Assembly: GCA_002011425.1 (NCBI GenBank)
Contig: MTNJ01000015.1
Location: 1-63,099, forward strand
DNA: 63,099 bases
Source: Candidatus Acetothermia bacterium JdFR-48
Lineage (GTDB): Bacteria > Bipolaricaulota > Bipolaricaulia > Bipolaricaulales > Bipolaricaulaceae
Direction of reading: 5' to 3'
The notes under the pieces are model-generated. The model saw nothing but the letters and a program-made list of their open reading frames with translations. It did no database searches and was not told the DNA's origin. The translations under genes were made by a program, and so were the position numbers. This document shows, piece by piece, positions 54,522 to 63,099 of this stretch (its first letter is position 1; every line of letters begins with the position of its first letter).

Positions 54522-54560
54522 GTGCCGCGCGGCGCGGGCATCGGGCCTCCGTGGGACGGC

Positions 54561-55211
54561 TCAACCGGGGATCACGGGGAGGAGCACGAAGAGGAGGACA
54601 GCGACGTAATGGCAGGCGCTCCCCGCCAGGACGAACAGGTGCCATACAGTGTGCATGAACGGGACGTAACGCCCCAGGGCATAGAACGCCACCCCCACCG
54701 TGTAACAGAGCCCCCCGGCCACCACCAGCCAGAACCCGGTCCCCGGGAGCCGGAGATGGAGCGCCCGCATGGCCACTATCGCCAGCCAGCCCATCCCCAG
54801 ATACATGAGCACCCAAGCCACCGGGAAGCGATCCCGCAGATAGACCCTGAAGGCGATCCCGATGGCGGCCAAGGCCCAGATGGCGGAGAGCAACCCCAGG
54901 CCCAGGGGACCCCACAGGGGCAGCAGACAGAAGGGGGTATAGGTGCCGGCAATCAGGAGGTAGATCGCCACGTGGTCGAACAGCTTCAGGGCCGGCCGGG
55001 GCGCGGCGGCCTTGGCCCCGTGGTACAGGGAGGATGCGGTGTACAGGGTCGCCAGGCTGATCCCGTAGATCGCCGCGGCGGCCAGCGCCCGGGGCTCCCC
55101 CGAACGGTGTCCCACGGCGAGCAATCCCCCGAGCCCGGCGAGGCTGAGGATGGCCCCCAGACCGTGGAGCCCGGAATTCGCGATCTCCTCCCAGAAGTGC
55201 ACCCGTCCCAT
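54561..55211 (-). CDS. hemolysin III/PAQR-family membrane protein
   Basis: The 216-aa protein has about seven membrane helices and the PAQR motifs TASSLYHGAK, LFDHVAIYLLIAGTYTPFCL and HTVWHLFVLAGSACHYVAV, where the His and Asp residues form a presumed metal-dependent hydrolase site. Bacterial members are annotated as hemolysin III or YqfA; their physiological role is not settled. No clear Shine-Dalgarno at the ATG. It is intact within a decayed neighbourhood. Confidence 0.9.
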   Translation of the reverse strand: MGRVHFWEEIANSGLHGLGAILSLAGLGGLLAVGHRSGEPRALAAAAIYGISLATLYTASSLYHGAKAAAPRPALKLFDHVAIYLLIAGTYTPFCLLPLWGPLGLGLLSAIWALAAIGIAFRVYLRDRFPVAWVLMYLGMGWLAIVAMRALHLRLPGTGFWLVVAGGLCYTVGVAFYALGRYVPFMHTVWHLFVLAGSACHYVAVLLFVLLPVIPG

Positions 55212-55610
55212 CGTCTTCGGGACCGTTGTATCCGAAAACGGCGGCCGGGGAAAGCACGACCGAGGATCCCCGGGACCACCGGCCCCACCTTCACCCCGAC
55301 CACGGGGTGGGGCCGCGACGCCGGGATCGCGGCCTTCCCCGAATCTTCCCGCCGTGCCCGAGGCCCCGATCAGCTCCTCGGTCTTTCGGCCCTCGGTTTG
55401 GACAAATGAGCGGGCGGGATGCTATCCTTCCCCTCAATCCCCGGCCGGCGATCCATCCGAGGGACTGGGTCCCGTCAGCGTTCGCGTTTTTTCGCGTCCA
55501 GGTGGAACCCGAGTGGGTTTCCGTGGCCGCTCAGGATGCGGGGCGAAATGTTCCTCTCCGGCGGTGCCCATATGTCGTCGGCGTCCCCCGTCGGCGCTCC
55601 CCCGCGGCGT
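55212..55610. other. intergenic stretch without a recognisable gene
   Basis: 399 bp of GC-rich sequence between two minus-strand genes. Open frames here have no start site, motif or family resemblance. Confidence 0.5.
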
Positions 55611-56783
55611 TCAGAGTTTCCGCAACCAGGCCGCGAACACCCGATCGGTGATACGGTAACGACGACCTTCCCTGGTGAGCACCATGGCCTCGGCCAATCG
55701 GTTCAGGCTGTAGGTTAGGTTGGGAGCGGGGACCCCCAAGGACCTGGCCACCTCGCTCAGAGTGCGTGGCCCCTCGGCCAATGCCCTGAGCACCGCCCGC
55801 TGTTGCTCGCTGAAACGCGTCTCCCACCGTTCCTGGAAGTCGGCGGAGAGCTCCTCCAGCAGCCGCGCGAAGGCGCGGTCCACCTCTCGGGTCGTGATCT
55901 TCCCTTTCCCCCGCAGGACGAGCTCCCGTTCGAGTTCCAGGCCGAGCTTCTGGAAGTAATATGGGATGCCCCCCACGTACTCCGTCACCCGGCGAAGGGC
56001 TCCCTCCGAGATCGCCACCCCGTGCACTTCCCGCAACCGTTCCCGGTAGTAACGGTGCACGTCCTCGCTCGTGATTTCCCCCAGAAACAGCCGGCCCACC
56101 ATCTGGTAAAGGGGGCTCCTCCCCTCCCGGCCGAAGACCTCCGTGAGGAGGCCGAGGCTGCTGCCGCTGAAAAGGTAGACCACCCGTCGCTGGGACTCCA
56201 ACTGCTCCTTGAACAGCGCGAACAGGTGGCCATCGAGCCCCGCCAGGGCCTGGAACTCATCCAGGATCACCAGGATCCGCTCGTCCCGTTCCTCCGCCAA
56301 CCGCTCGGGGAAATCCAGGGCCGCCGCGAGGAGGGACGGTTCGTCCACCTCCCGGGTGCGGAACTTGAGCCGGATGGAGCCCACCCCCTCGATGCTTCCC
56401 CCGATCTCCTCCAGGATCTCGCGCATCCCCACCACGGGTTTCCACAGCACATCCCTCCAAGTGGCGAGGAGCTGGCGGGCCTTGCCGTGTCTGGCGGCGA
56501 ACGCGGAGAGCACCGCTTCCACCAGCCGATCGTGGAAGTCCACCGCCCGCAACATGCCCAGGCAACTCACGTACGCCGCCAGCATCTTCCGGGAGACACG
56601 GGATTCCACCGCGTGCAGGAGCGCCGTCTTTCCGAACCGCCGCGGGGCGATCACCACGTTGCTTTGGGAGAAGGTCAGGGCGTCGTGGACGAGCCGGGCG
56701 AGCTCCTCCTCGCGATCCACGAAGTACGGGGCCTCGATCTTCCCTCCTACCTTGAACGCCGGCCCACGCTTTCCCGTGGCCAC
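55611..56783 (-). CDS. archaeal-ATPase-type (STAND-like) ATP-binding protein
   Basis: The 390-aa protein has the group's Walker A variant VVIAPRRFGKTALLHAVES, Walker B ERILVILDEFQALAGLDGHL, and sensor-like LFSGSSLGLLTEVF. The C-terminal winged-helix portion reads ALAEGPRTLSEVARSLGV, then PAPNLTYSLNRLAEAMVL, and ends at RVFAAWLRKL. This matches the archaeal ATPase family (PF01637 type), often found near mobile elements and of unknown function. The GTG at 56783 has no Shine-Dalgarno; TATAGT lies 18-23 nt upstream. Confidence 0.8.
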   Translation of the reverse strand: MATGKRGPAFKVGGKIEAPYFVDREEELARLVHDALTFSQSNVVIAPRRFGKTALLHAVESRVSRKMLAAYVSCLGMLRAVDFHDRLVEAVLSAFAARHGKARQLLATWRDVLWKPVVGMREILEEIGGSIEGVGSIRLKFRTREVDEPSLLAAALDFPERLAEERDERILVILDEFQALAGLDGHLFALFKEQLESQRRVVYLFSGSSLGLLTEVFGREGRSPLYQMVGRLFLGEITSEDVHRYYRERLREVHGVAISEGALRRVTEYVGGIPYYFQKLGLELERELVLRGKGKITTREVDRAFARLLEELSADFQERWETRFSEQQRAVLRALAEGPRTLSEVARSLGVPAPNLTYSLNRLAEAMVLTREGRRYRITDRVFAAWLRKL

Positions 56784-57261
56784 GGAGTTAGTGCAATCAG
56801 ACTATAGTGATCAATCAAGAGGTAATTTTTAGTGTTAAGTCACTATTATGCCAATCCACTAACCGCGCCGCGTCATGATCGCACCTCGGGCGGTGATTCA
56901 CGTTGCGGGGATCGCGCCCGTACCAGCGTGGTGGTTTCGGATCATGCGCCCGCTTCTCCCCCGGGTCGGAAGCCCGGAGGATGTGGGAACTATCAGGCGA
57001 AAATGTGCCCGGCGCTATACCTTGAGGATTCCATCCGGCGGTTCCCCTCGGAAGCTCAGGGTCACACCCCAATGGGGGCACCATCCCGGTAGACTCCGAC
57101 TGGACGAGAAAAGAAGTGAAGGGCAGCATTATAGATCGAGCAGCCCAAGCTGCGGCCCCAAGAGTTACATCCCCGCCTCAAATCCATACTACCACAATCT
57201 CCCCAATAGGTCCCCACACAAAATCTGATGGTAGACCCCAACTTTCGTTTGGCGTTGGGGG
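56784..57261. other. intergenic stretch without a recognisable gene
   Basis: 478 bp with an AT-rich left end (presumed promoter of the ATPase gene) and no coding signal. Its right end leads into the IS256-type transposase remnant, so part of it may be transposase 5' sequence too decayed to recognise. Confidence 0.45.
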
Positions 57262-57897
57262 GTGAAGCTCGATGGGCAAAGGGGAGCGTTGAAGTTTTGG
57301 CGTTTCGGGGCCGAAGGGGAGTCGTCACGTAACTGGAAGACCATCCTGGGGGAGCTTCGGGACCGGGGGTGCGGAAGGTGGTGGTGTTCATTAGTGACGA
57401 TCTCCCTGAGATCGAGAAGGCGATCCGGGAGGTGTTTTCCAACGCCAAGTGGCGGCTTTGTGTGGTGCATGCGGTGAGGGATGCCTTGGCGAAGGTGAGG
57501 AAGTCCGACCGGGAAGCGATGGCTCAGGATCTGAAACATCTACCGGGCGAACACACTCCAGGGGGCCCATAAAGCCTTGGAGGCGTTCGAACACATTTGG
57601 GCCCAAAAGTACCCGAAGATCGGGGCCAAATGGATGGAGAAAAGCTACGCCCTGTTGGAGTCCCTCAACCACCCCAAGCCTATCCGCCCTTACCTTTACA
57701 CCACGAATCAGCTGGAGCGGCTCATCAAGGAACTGAAAAGGAGGGTGAAGGTGGCGGCTTCTTTTGTCCCGAGGCGGTGGAAAAGCTCTTATACTTGGTG
57801 TTGGAAGAAAAGAATAGAACCACACTCAGACGGCGACTCAAGGGATTAGCGGAAATACATCCGGGAAGCGACCATGCCACTGGACACACTGGATGAG
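57262..57897 (+). mobile_element. IS256/mutator-family transposase remnant
   Basis: Blocks of a mutator-type transposase lie in order across frames: ALKFWRFGAEGESSRNWKTI with LGELRDRG, then RKVVVFISDDLPEIEKAIRE with VFSNAKWRLCVVHAVRDALA, then ALEAFEHIWAQKYPKIGAKW and PIRPYLYTTNQLERLIKELK with RRVKVA, then EAVEKLLYLVLEEKNRTTL. The catalytic SDD and YTTN motifs are visible. At least three frameshifts are needed and the N-terminal part is missing. It lies beside the 3' end of hyuB. Confidence 0.8.
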
Positions 57898-57935
57898 ACA
57901 CTATCGGTATTAGGTGGGGGTGTAGCTCTTGGGGG

Positions 57936-59570
57936 CTAAGGCGCCTCTAGGATGAAGCTACCTCTCCGCAGGGTATTGAATTCAGGGTTCGTTATGTTGC
58001 TCTTCGGATCCATTGGGGGGGTGGGCTTTTGGGTACCGTAACCACCGCCGCCGGGGGTGCGGATGGAGACGATCCCGTCGGGAGGCACCTCCACCGTCAC
58101 CTTGGCGGGAATACGGCGCTCCTCGCCGTCCATGATCAGGTAATCCTCGCCGGGGGCCCCGGGCCCTCCGCCCTCCAGGCCCCAGGGGCCCCGCGTCCTC
58201 CGGTCCGCAAGCAGAGAAACCACCGCCCGATGACCCAGCACCCGGATGTCCCGCCGGATCCCCATCCCGCCACGGTATTTGCCCTTGCCCCTCGAACCAT
58301 CCCGCAGTTCGTACCGCTCCACCCGGAGGGGATAGGCCAGCTCCAGGGCTTCCACCGGGGTGTTCAGGGTGTTGGTCATGTGGATGTGGACCCCGTCAAG
58401 GCCGTCCCGATCCGGCCGGGCCCCCATGCCCCCGCCGATGGTCTCGTAGAAGGTGTAGGGCTCGCCGGTCTCCGGGTTTATCCCGCCGATGGTGAGGTTG
58501 TTCATGGTCCCCTGGCTCGCCGCCGGGATCCGCCCCGGGAGCGCCCGCGCCAACGCCCCCAACACCACATCCACGATCCGCTGGGAGAGCTCCAGGTTCC
58601 CCCCGCCCACCGCCGCCGGGGGCACGGCGTTCACCACCGTCCCCTCCGGGGCCACGATCCTTATCGGCCGCCACGTCCCGGCGTTCGGGGGAAGCTCGGG
58701 ATCCAAGGCCGCCTTCAGGGCGAAGAAAACCGCCGAGGCGGTCACCGCGAAGGGCGCGTTCACCGGCAATTCCCCTTGGAGCGAACTCCCCGAGAAGTCG
58801 AGGACGATCCCGTCGCCCCTTACGTCGAGCTTCAAGCACACCGCTATCCCCTCGTCGAGATAATCCTCGAACCCGTAGGTCCCAACCGGCACGGCGCGGA
58901 TGGCGGCCCGCATCCGGCGCTCCGCGTGAGCCAGGAGCTCCTGCTCGGTGGCGGAAAGCTCCTTTACCCCCACTTTCTCCGCCAGCTCGGAGAGGCGCCG
59001 GATCCCGGTCTCGATCGCGGCCCGCTGGGCCCGGAGGTCCCCTTCCCGCTCCCAGGGGGTGCGCACGTTGGCGAGGATCAGGGCGAGGAGATCACGGTCC
59101 AGCTCCCCGTTCTTCCAGAGCTTCACCGGCGGGATGCGCAGGCCCTCCTGGTAGATCTCCGAAGCCGTGGCGGGAAGGCTTCCCGGGGTCATCCCGCCCA
59201 CGTCGGCGTGATGGGCCCGCACGGCCACGAACCCGATGAGCTCCCCGCCGTGGAAGGCCGGGGCCACGAAGGTGATGTCGGGGAGGTGCGCCCCGCCGCG
59301 GAAAGGGTCGTTCAGGATCGCCACGTCCCCCGGCTCCCAGTCGGAAAAGGCCTCCAGGGCCGCCCGCACCGAGAACGGCATCGCCCCCAGGTGCACTGGG
59401 ATGTTCTCCGCCTGGGCCACAAGGTCACCCCCCGGGGTGAAGACGGCCGAGGAGCAGTCCCGCCGCTCCTTGATGTTGGGGGAATAAGCCGTGCGGATGA
59501 GGGCGGCGGACATCTCCTCCGCGATCCCCGAAAGGGCGTTCCCCACCACCGCCAGGGTTATCGGGTCCAT
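57936..59570 (-). CDS. hyuB: hydantoinase/oxoprolinase B subunit
   Basis: The 544-aa protein matches HyuB: LIRTAYSPNIKERRDCSSAV, FTPGGDLVAQAENIPVHLGA, ILNDPFRGGAHLPDITFVAP, HHADVGGMTPGS, VNAVPPAAVGGGNLELSQRI and RTPGGGGYG. With HyuA it opens hydantoin-type or 5-oxoproline rings using ATP. The ATG overlaps the hyuA stop (ATGA). After GGGGYG, where many HyuB proteins end soon, there is an unusual 35-residue tail. The transposase remnant lies directly beyond the stop, so the C-terminus may have been altered. Confidence 0.92.
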   Translation of the reverse strand: MDPITLAVVGNALSGIAEEMSAALIRTAYSPNIKERRDCSSAVFTPGGDLVAQAENIPVHLGAMPFSVRAALEAFSDWEPGDVAILNDPFRGGAHLPDITFVAPAFHGGELIGFVAVRAHHADVGGMTPGSLPATASEIYQEGLRIPPVKLWKNGELDRDLLALILANVRTPWEREGDLRAQRAAIETGIRRLSELAEKVGVKELSATEQELLAHAERRMRAAIRAVPVGTYGFEDYLDEGIAVCLKLDVRGDGIVLDFSGSSLQGELPVNAPFAVTASAVFFALKAALDPELPPNAGTWRPIRIVAPEGTVVNAVPPAAVGGGNLELSQRIVDVVLGALARALPGRIPAASQGTMNNLTIGGINPETGEPYTFYETIGGGMGARPDRDGLDGVHIHMTNTLNTPVEALELAYPLRVERYELRDGSRGKGKYRGGMGIRRDIRVLGHRAVVSLLADRRTRGPWGLEGGGPGAPGEDYLIMDGEERRIPAKVTVEVPPDGIVSIRTPGGGGYGTQKPTPPMDPKSNITNPEFNTLRRGSFILEAP

Positions 59571-61582
59571 CAGACCTCCAGGATCAGGTTCCCGTACGCA
59601 TCCACATACGCCCGGCTGCCGGGGGGAACGAGGCAGGTGGACTCGGCCCCCTCGATCACCGCCGGGCCCGGTATCTCCGCCCCGGCCGGCAACCCCTCGC
59701 GGGCGTAAATCGGGGCCTCGATCCAGCCGTCCCCGAAATGGACGCGTCGTCGCTCGATCACGGCCTCCCCCACGTTCCCCTTCCCCGGTACCATGGGGAG
59801 CTCGGGCTTCTCCGTTTCGCCGACGGCGGTGAGCCGCAGGTTCACAAGCTCCACCGGCTCCCCGGGGACGGCGTAGCCGTAACGCCGTCCGTGCTCCCGG
59901 TGGAATTCTTCCGTCAGCTCCCGTATATCCCCCTCGGTCAGGGGGCGATCCGGGAGCGACAGGGTCAGCTCGTAGGCCTGACCCCGATAGCGCAGGTCCG
60001 CCGCGGGGAGATACTTCCTCGCCCCGGGCGGCACACCTTCGCTTCCCAGGATCCCCTCCGCCTGCCGGCGGAAACCGGAGAGGATCCCGTTCACCCGGTC
60101 GGGGGAGAGCTCGTCCAGGGGGACCACCAGGGAGCGCACGAAGGTGTGGACGAGGTCGGCGGAAATGAGCCCGAGCGCCGATAGGACCCCGGCCCGGGCC
60201 GGGACAAGCACCCGGGGTATCCCCAGGGCGCGGGCGAGGAACGCCCCATGCAGGGGCCCGGCCCCGCCGAAGGCCACCAGGGTGAACTCCCGGGGATCGT
60301 GGCCCCGCTCTACCGAGATCACCCGGATGGCCCGCTCCATGGTGGCCCCGACCACCTCCAGGATCCCCCACGCCGCCTTTTCGGGCGGGAGGCCCAGGGC
60401 GTGGGTGATCCTTCCCACCGCCTTCCCCGCGAGTCCCATGGAGAGCGGGGGGAGGCCCCCCAGGGGACGGTTCGCGGGGAGATGGCCGAGGAGCAGGTGG
60501 GCGTCGGTGACGGTGGGCTCGGTCCCGCCGCGCCCGTAGCAGGCCGGACCGGGCACCGCCCCGGCGCTCCGCGGCCCCACCCGCAGCCCCCCGCCGGGGT
60601 CGATCCAGGCGATGGAGCCCCCGCCCGCGCCCACGGTGTGCACGTCCACCATGGGGAGGCGGACCGGCCGTCCCGCGATCTCCCGCCCCGGTGTCAAGGC
60701 GATCTCCCCTCCCCGGATCAGGGCCACGTCCGCCGAGGTACCGCCCATGTCCAACGTGATGAGGTGGGAGAATCCCGCGGCGAGGCCGACCCGCCGCGCC
60801 CCGATCACGCCCCCCGCGGGGCCCGAGAGGAGCAGGGACGCGGCCATCCTCGCCGCCTCCCCCGTCCCCGCCACGCCCCCGTTCGATCGCATCACCAGGA
60901 GCGGCGCGGCTATCCCCCTGGAGGTGAGGGCCGTGGAGAGGCGGGAGAGGTAACCCTCCACCACCGGCCGCAGTGCCGCTGTCATCACCGTGGTGGAGGT
61001 CCGCTCGTACTCCCGGAACTCGGGGAGGACCTCGCAGGAAAGGCTTATCGGGACCTCCACCCCCTCCTCCCGCAGGATCTTTTCCACACGCCGCTCGTGG
61101 GCCGGGTTGAGGAAGGAGAAAAGAAGGACCACCGCCACCGCCCGGATACCGCCGGCCTTTATCCTCCCCGCCAGCTCCCGCACCGCCCCCTCATCCAGGG
61201 GGTGGATGGCCCGGCCGCGGGCGTCCAGGCGCTCGGGGACCTCCAGGCGCCATTCCCGGGGCACCAGGGGCGGCGGCCGGTCACAGAAGAGGTCATAAAG
61301 GGAGGGCCGGACCTGACGGCCGATCTCGAGGACATCCCGGAACCCCGCGGTGGTGATGAGGGCCGTCACCGCCCACTTCCCCTCCAGGAGGGCGTTGGTG
61401 GCCACGGTGGTCCCGTGGACGATCCTCCCGATCTCCCCCGTCGGTAAGCGTTCCAGTCCCGCGAGAAAGCCTTCTTCCTGAGACGGGGTGGTGGGCGCCT
61501 TCAGGGTCCCGAGTTCGCCGCCCGCCGCCCACACGAAATCGGTGAACGTCCCCCCGACATCTACCCCCAGCGAAATCGCCAT
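59570..61582 (-). CDS. hyuA: hydantoinase/oxoprolinase A subunit
   Basis: The 670-aa ATPase subunit has the actin-like phosphate motifs LGVDVGGTFTDFV and HLITLDMGGTSADVALI, plus VHGTTVATNALLEG, VDVHTVGAGGGSIAWIDPGG, GPACYGRGGTEPTVTDA and VAFGGAGPLHG. The family includes N-methylhydantoinase, 5-oxoprolinase and acetone carboxylase subunits; which one cannot be decided by eye. No Shine-Dalgarno is visible at the ATG; TAGTAT ends 9 nt upstream, suggesting a leaderless message. It is divergent from the M24 enzyme gene. Confidence 0.93.
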   Translation of the reverse strand: MAISLGVDVGGTFTDFVWAAGGELGTLKAPTTPSQEEGFLAGLERLPTGEIGRIVHGTTVATNALLEGKWAVTALITTAGFRDVLEIGRQVRPSLYDLFCDRPPPLVPREWRLEVPERLDARGRAIHPLDEGAVRELAGRIKAGGIRAVAVVLLFSFLNPAHERRVEKILREEGVEVPISLSCEVLPEFREYERTSTTVMTAALRPVVEGYLSRLSTALTSRGIAAPLLVMRSNGGVAGTGEAARMAASLLLSGPAGGVIGARRVGLAAGFSHLITLDMGGTSADVALIRGGEIALTPGREIAGRPVRLPMVDVHTVGAGGGSIAWIDPGGGLRVGPRSAGAVPGPACYGRGGTEPTVTDAHLLLGHLPANRPLGGLPPLSMGLAGKAVGRITHALGLPPEKAAWGILEVVGATMERAIRVISVERGHDPREFTLVAFGGAGPLHGAFLARALGIPRVLVPARAGVLSALGLISADLVHTFVRSLVVPLDELSPDRVNGILSGFRRQAEGILGSEGVPPGARKYLPAADLRYRGQAYELTLSLPDRPLTEGDIRELTEEFHREHGRRYGYAVPGEPVELVNLRLTAVGETEKPELPMVPGKGNVGEAVIERRRVHFGDGWIEAPIYAREGLPAGAEIPGPAVIEGAESTCLVPPGSRAYVDAYGNLILEV

Positions 61583-61689
61583 GGGCTCAGGATACTAAAC
61601 GATCCCGCGGCGGCCTCAAAAGCGGGGGCCGCGCGACCACGGCCGGCCTATAATGACGGGATCACCGCGAACGGGAGGGACGGAGGAGC

Positions 61690-62871
61690 ATGGGGGTTCG
61701 GGTAAGCGAGGGGGAGATAGCGCGGCGGCGACGGAGGTTGGAGGAAGAGCTCGACGGGAAGGGGCTCACGGGCGTGTGTCTCTTCGCCCCACATCACATC
61801 TTTTACCTCAGCGGGTTCGCGTTCATCGCCACCGAGCGGCCGATAGCGCTCGCCTGGGCGTTCGGGAGACGTCCGGTGCTCTTCGTTCCGTTGCTGGAGC
61901 GGGAGCACGCCGGGGAGGCCCGCGACGTGGAGGTCATCACCTACCCCGAGTACCCGGACGAACGGCATCCCATGGAGCGACTGGCGGACCTCCTCCGGGA
62001 CCTCGGCCTCGATGGAAAGGGGATCGGGGTCGATTCCGATGGCTACGGGGGCGGCTACGGCTACCGGGGTCCCAAACTGAGCGAGGTCCTATCGGCCGAG
62101 GTCGTGTTGGTGGCGGAGGTTATCGGGCGGATGATGGCCGTGAAGAGCCCGGAGGAGATCGAGCTCCTCCGGGAGAGCTCCAAGTGGGCGAACCTGGCCC
62201 ACTCCTTACTCCAGGAGCACACCGCTCCCGGTCGCACCGAGACGGAGATCTCGGCCCGGGCGTCCCTCGAGGCCTCGGCGGCCATGTTCCGGGCCCTGGG
62301 GCCGGATTATCGGCCCACGCGGCCGGGGCTCCCGGCGCAGGCGGGTTTCCGCGGGCAAGTCGGGCTCCGTTCCGCCGTTCCCCACGTCATCACCACCAAC
62401 GCCCGCATTAAGAGGGGCGATGTCCTCGTCACCGGGGCCACTGCCGATGTGGGAGGCTACTGGGCGGAGCTGGAGCGTACCATGATCGTGGGGAAACCGA
62501 CCGATGATCAACGGCGGTGCTTCGAGCTCATGTTGGCCGCCCAGGACCTCGTCTTCGCGGAGATACGCCCGGGGCGCCGCTGCGCCGACGTGGACCGGGC
62601 GGTGCGGGAATTCTTCGCCAAAGAGGGGATCGGGAAGTACTGGCGCCATCATACCGGCCATGCATTGGGCATCCGCATGCACGAAGCCCCCTTCCTTGAC
62701 GTCGGCGATGATACGGTGCTGAAGCCCGGGATGGTCTTCTCGGTGGAGCCGGGGATTTACGTCCCAGGGTTTGCCGGGTTCCGCCACTCCGATACCGTGG
62801 TGGTAACCGAGGACGGGAACGAACGGCTCACTTGTTACCCGCGGGCCCTCGCGGACCTCGTCATCGAATGA
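61690..62871 (+). CDS. M24 pita-bread-fold hydrolase lacking canonical metal ligands
   Basis: The 393-aa protein has the creatinase-type N-terminal domain and an M24 C-terminal domain (from about residue 150, MAVKSPEEIELLRESSKWAN). His324 (TGHALGIRMHE) and Glu353 (SVEPGIYVPG) are kept. The first metal Asp is replaced in GDVLVTGATADVGGYW, the second is Glu260 in WAELERT, and the last metal Glu is Ser367 in GFRHSDTV. Three of five ligands therefore differ, as in metal-independent members such as creatinase. GGGAGGGACGGAGGAGC precedes the ATG; TATAAT at 61649-61654 is a possible -10. Confidence 0.8.
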   Translation: MGVRVSEGEIARRRRRLEEELDGKGLTGVCLFAPHHIFYLSGFAFIATERPIALAWAFGRRPVLFVPLLEREHAGEARDVEVITYPEYPDERHPMERLADLLRDLGLDGKGIGVDSDGYGGGYGYRGPKLSEVLSAEVVLVAEVIGRMMAVKSPEEIELLRESSKWANLAHSLLQEHTAPGRTETEISARASLEASAAMFRALGPDYRPTRPGLPAQAGFRGQVGLRSAVPHVITTNARIKRGDVLVTGATADVGGYWAELERTMIVGKPTDDQRRCFELMLAAQDLVFAEIRPGRRCADVDRAVREFFAKEGIGKYWRHHTGHALGIRMHEAPFLDVGDDTVLKPGMVFSVEPGIYVPGFAGFRHSDTVVVTEDGNERLTCYPRALADLVIE

Positions 62872-62989
62872 CCCTCGGCCCATGTGGAGAGGATATCCGC
62901 GTTGAGTTCGGCCCTTCGGGCGGCGGTATTCGGCATCGGGTTGCAGGCGGAAACCGATTTTCATACCATCCCCCGACAAAGGAGGTGCG

Positions 62990-63099
62990 GTGCAGACGAA
63001 GCTCATCACGTCCGAATCGGTCACCGAGGGACATCCCGACAAGATAGCGGACAGAATATCCGACGCGGTCTTGGACGCCGTCCTCTCCCGGGATCCCCG
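62990..63099 (+). CDS. metK: S-adenosylmethionine synthetase (5' part, cut by window end)
   Basis: From GTG at 62990, with AAAGGAGGTGC just upstream, the frame reads [20 protein letters not shown] and [13 protein letters not shown], the invariant N-terminus of MetK containing the catalytic GHPDK motif. The rest lies beyond the window. The 118 bp between it and the M24 gene shows no SAM-riboswitch signature that I can recognise. Confidence 0.95.
   Translation, partial: MQTKLITSESVTEGHPDKIADRISDAVLDAVLSRDP

Noticed and set aside
58029..59708. 559-residue plus-strand open frame opposite hyuB
   Set aside because: It is the antisense shadow of high-GC hyuB/hyuA codons, rich in Pro/Arg/Gly/His, with no motif.
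62872..62989. SAM riboswitch upstream of metK
   Set aside because: No CTTATCNAGAG start, pseudoknot elements or terminator could be found in the 118 bp.

Overview
The window is GC-rich and densely coded. It looks like one chromosomal segment of an anaerobic, diderm, probably thermophilic bacterium. Anaerobic or hydrogen-linked metabolism is suggested by a five-gene cytoplasmic [NiFe] hydrogenase operon with NAD(P)-reducing diaphorase subunits. An outer membrane is suggested by a LolA-like protein and a small beta-barrel-like protein. An archaeal-type asparagine synthetase, an AmmeMemoRadiSam-type radical SAM enzyme, DUF1893 and ATP-dependent hydantoinase/oxoprolinase subunits fit a deep-branching lineage. 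Bipolaricaulota (Acetothermia) is my guess, but the sequence alone does not prove it.

Layout. 1-5.6 kb (minus): a tight operon of a lone sucC, a SpoIVB-type (S55) peptidase, murF, a 69-aa protein and a Nal1/trypsin-like protease. 5.7-10.5 kb (plus): gyrB behind a clear promoter, a small envelope protein, murE and a secreted ferritin-like protein. 10.5-12.1 kb (minus): an asparagine synthetase related to AsnRS, then coaE. 12.1-13.3 kb has no recognisable gene. 13.4-14.4 kb: a secreted protein with a proline-rich linker. 15-20.8 kb (plus): hoxU-Y-H-E-F and a translationally coupled beta-CASP nuclease. 20.8-25.3 kb (plus): a cold-shock gene with a structured leader, then csaB, rsmH, ftsL-like and ftsI-type genes (a reduced division/cell-wall cluster). 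25.3-26.8 kb is decayed sequence. 26.8-29.2 kb: pyrimidine-nucleoside phosphorylase, a broken lipase and yidD. 29.2-34.2 kb (minus): tsaD, galE, radical SAM enzyme, trmH-like and M20D amidohydrolase. 34.9-37.3 kb (plus): a secreted phytase/esterase-like protein, a 13-cysteine protein and an atypical redoxin. 37.3-43 kb: trmB, an M20 deacetylase, tyrS and gyrA. 43.2-45.3 kb: transketolase. 45.6-48.8 kb (minus): a TetR-LolA-like-ABC ATPase-ABC permease operon with a candidate operator.

From 48.9 to 57.9 kb the window is an accessory, decaying region. It holds TMEM175-like and DUF362 pseudogenes, an intact DUF1893 gene, a secreted Gly/Lys-tailed protein, an IS3-family remnant abutting a broken threonine dehydrogenase, a broken cyclophilin-like gene, a PAQR membrane protein, an ATPase and an IS256-family remnant. 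The last 5 kb carries hyuA-hyuB, a divergent M24 pita-bread enzyme lacking canonical metal ligands, and the first codons of metK.

Two themes recur. First, several genes without a Shine-Dalgarno sequence have a -10-like hexamer only about 8-23 nt before the start codon, suggesting leaderless or very short-leader transcripts. Second, gene decay is concentrated in a few patches, usually as several frameshifts per gene, while the surrounding housekeeping genes are intact. The most promising unexplained items are the 13-cysteine/redoxin pair, the free-standing leader-domain protein beside its protease, the structured cold-shock leader and the hydantoinase plus metal-less M24 neighbourhood.
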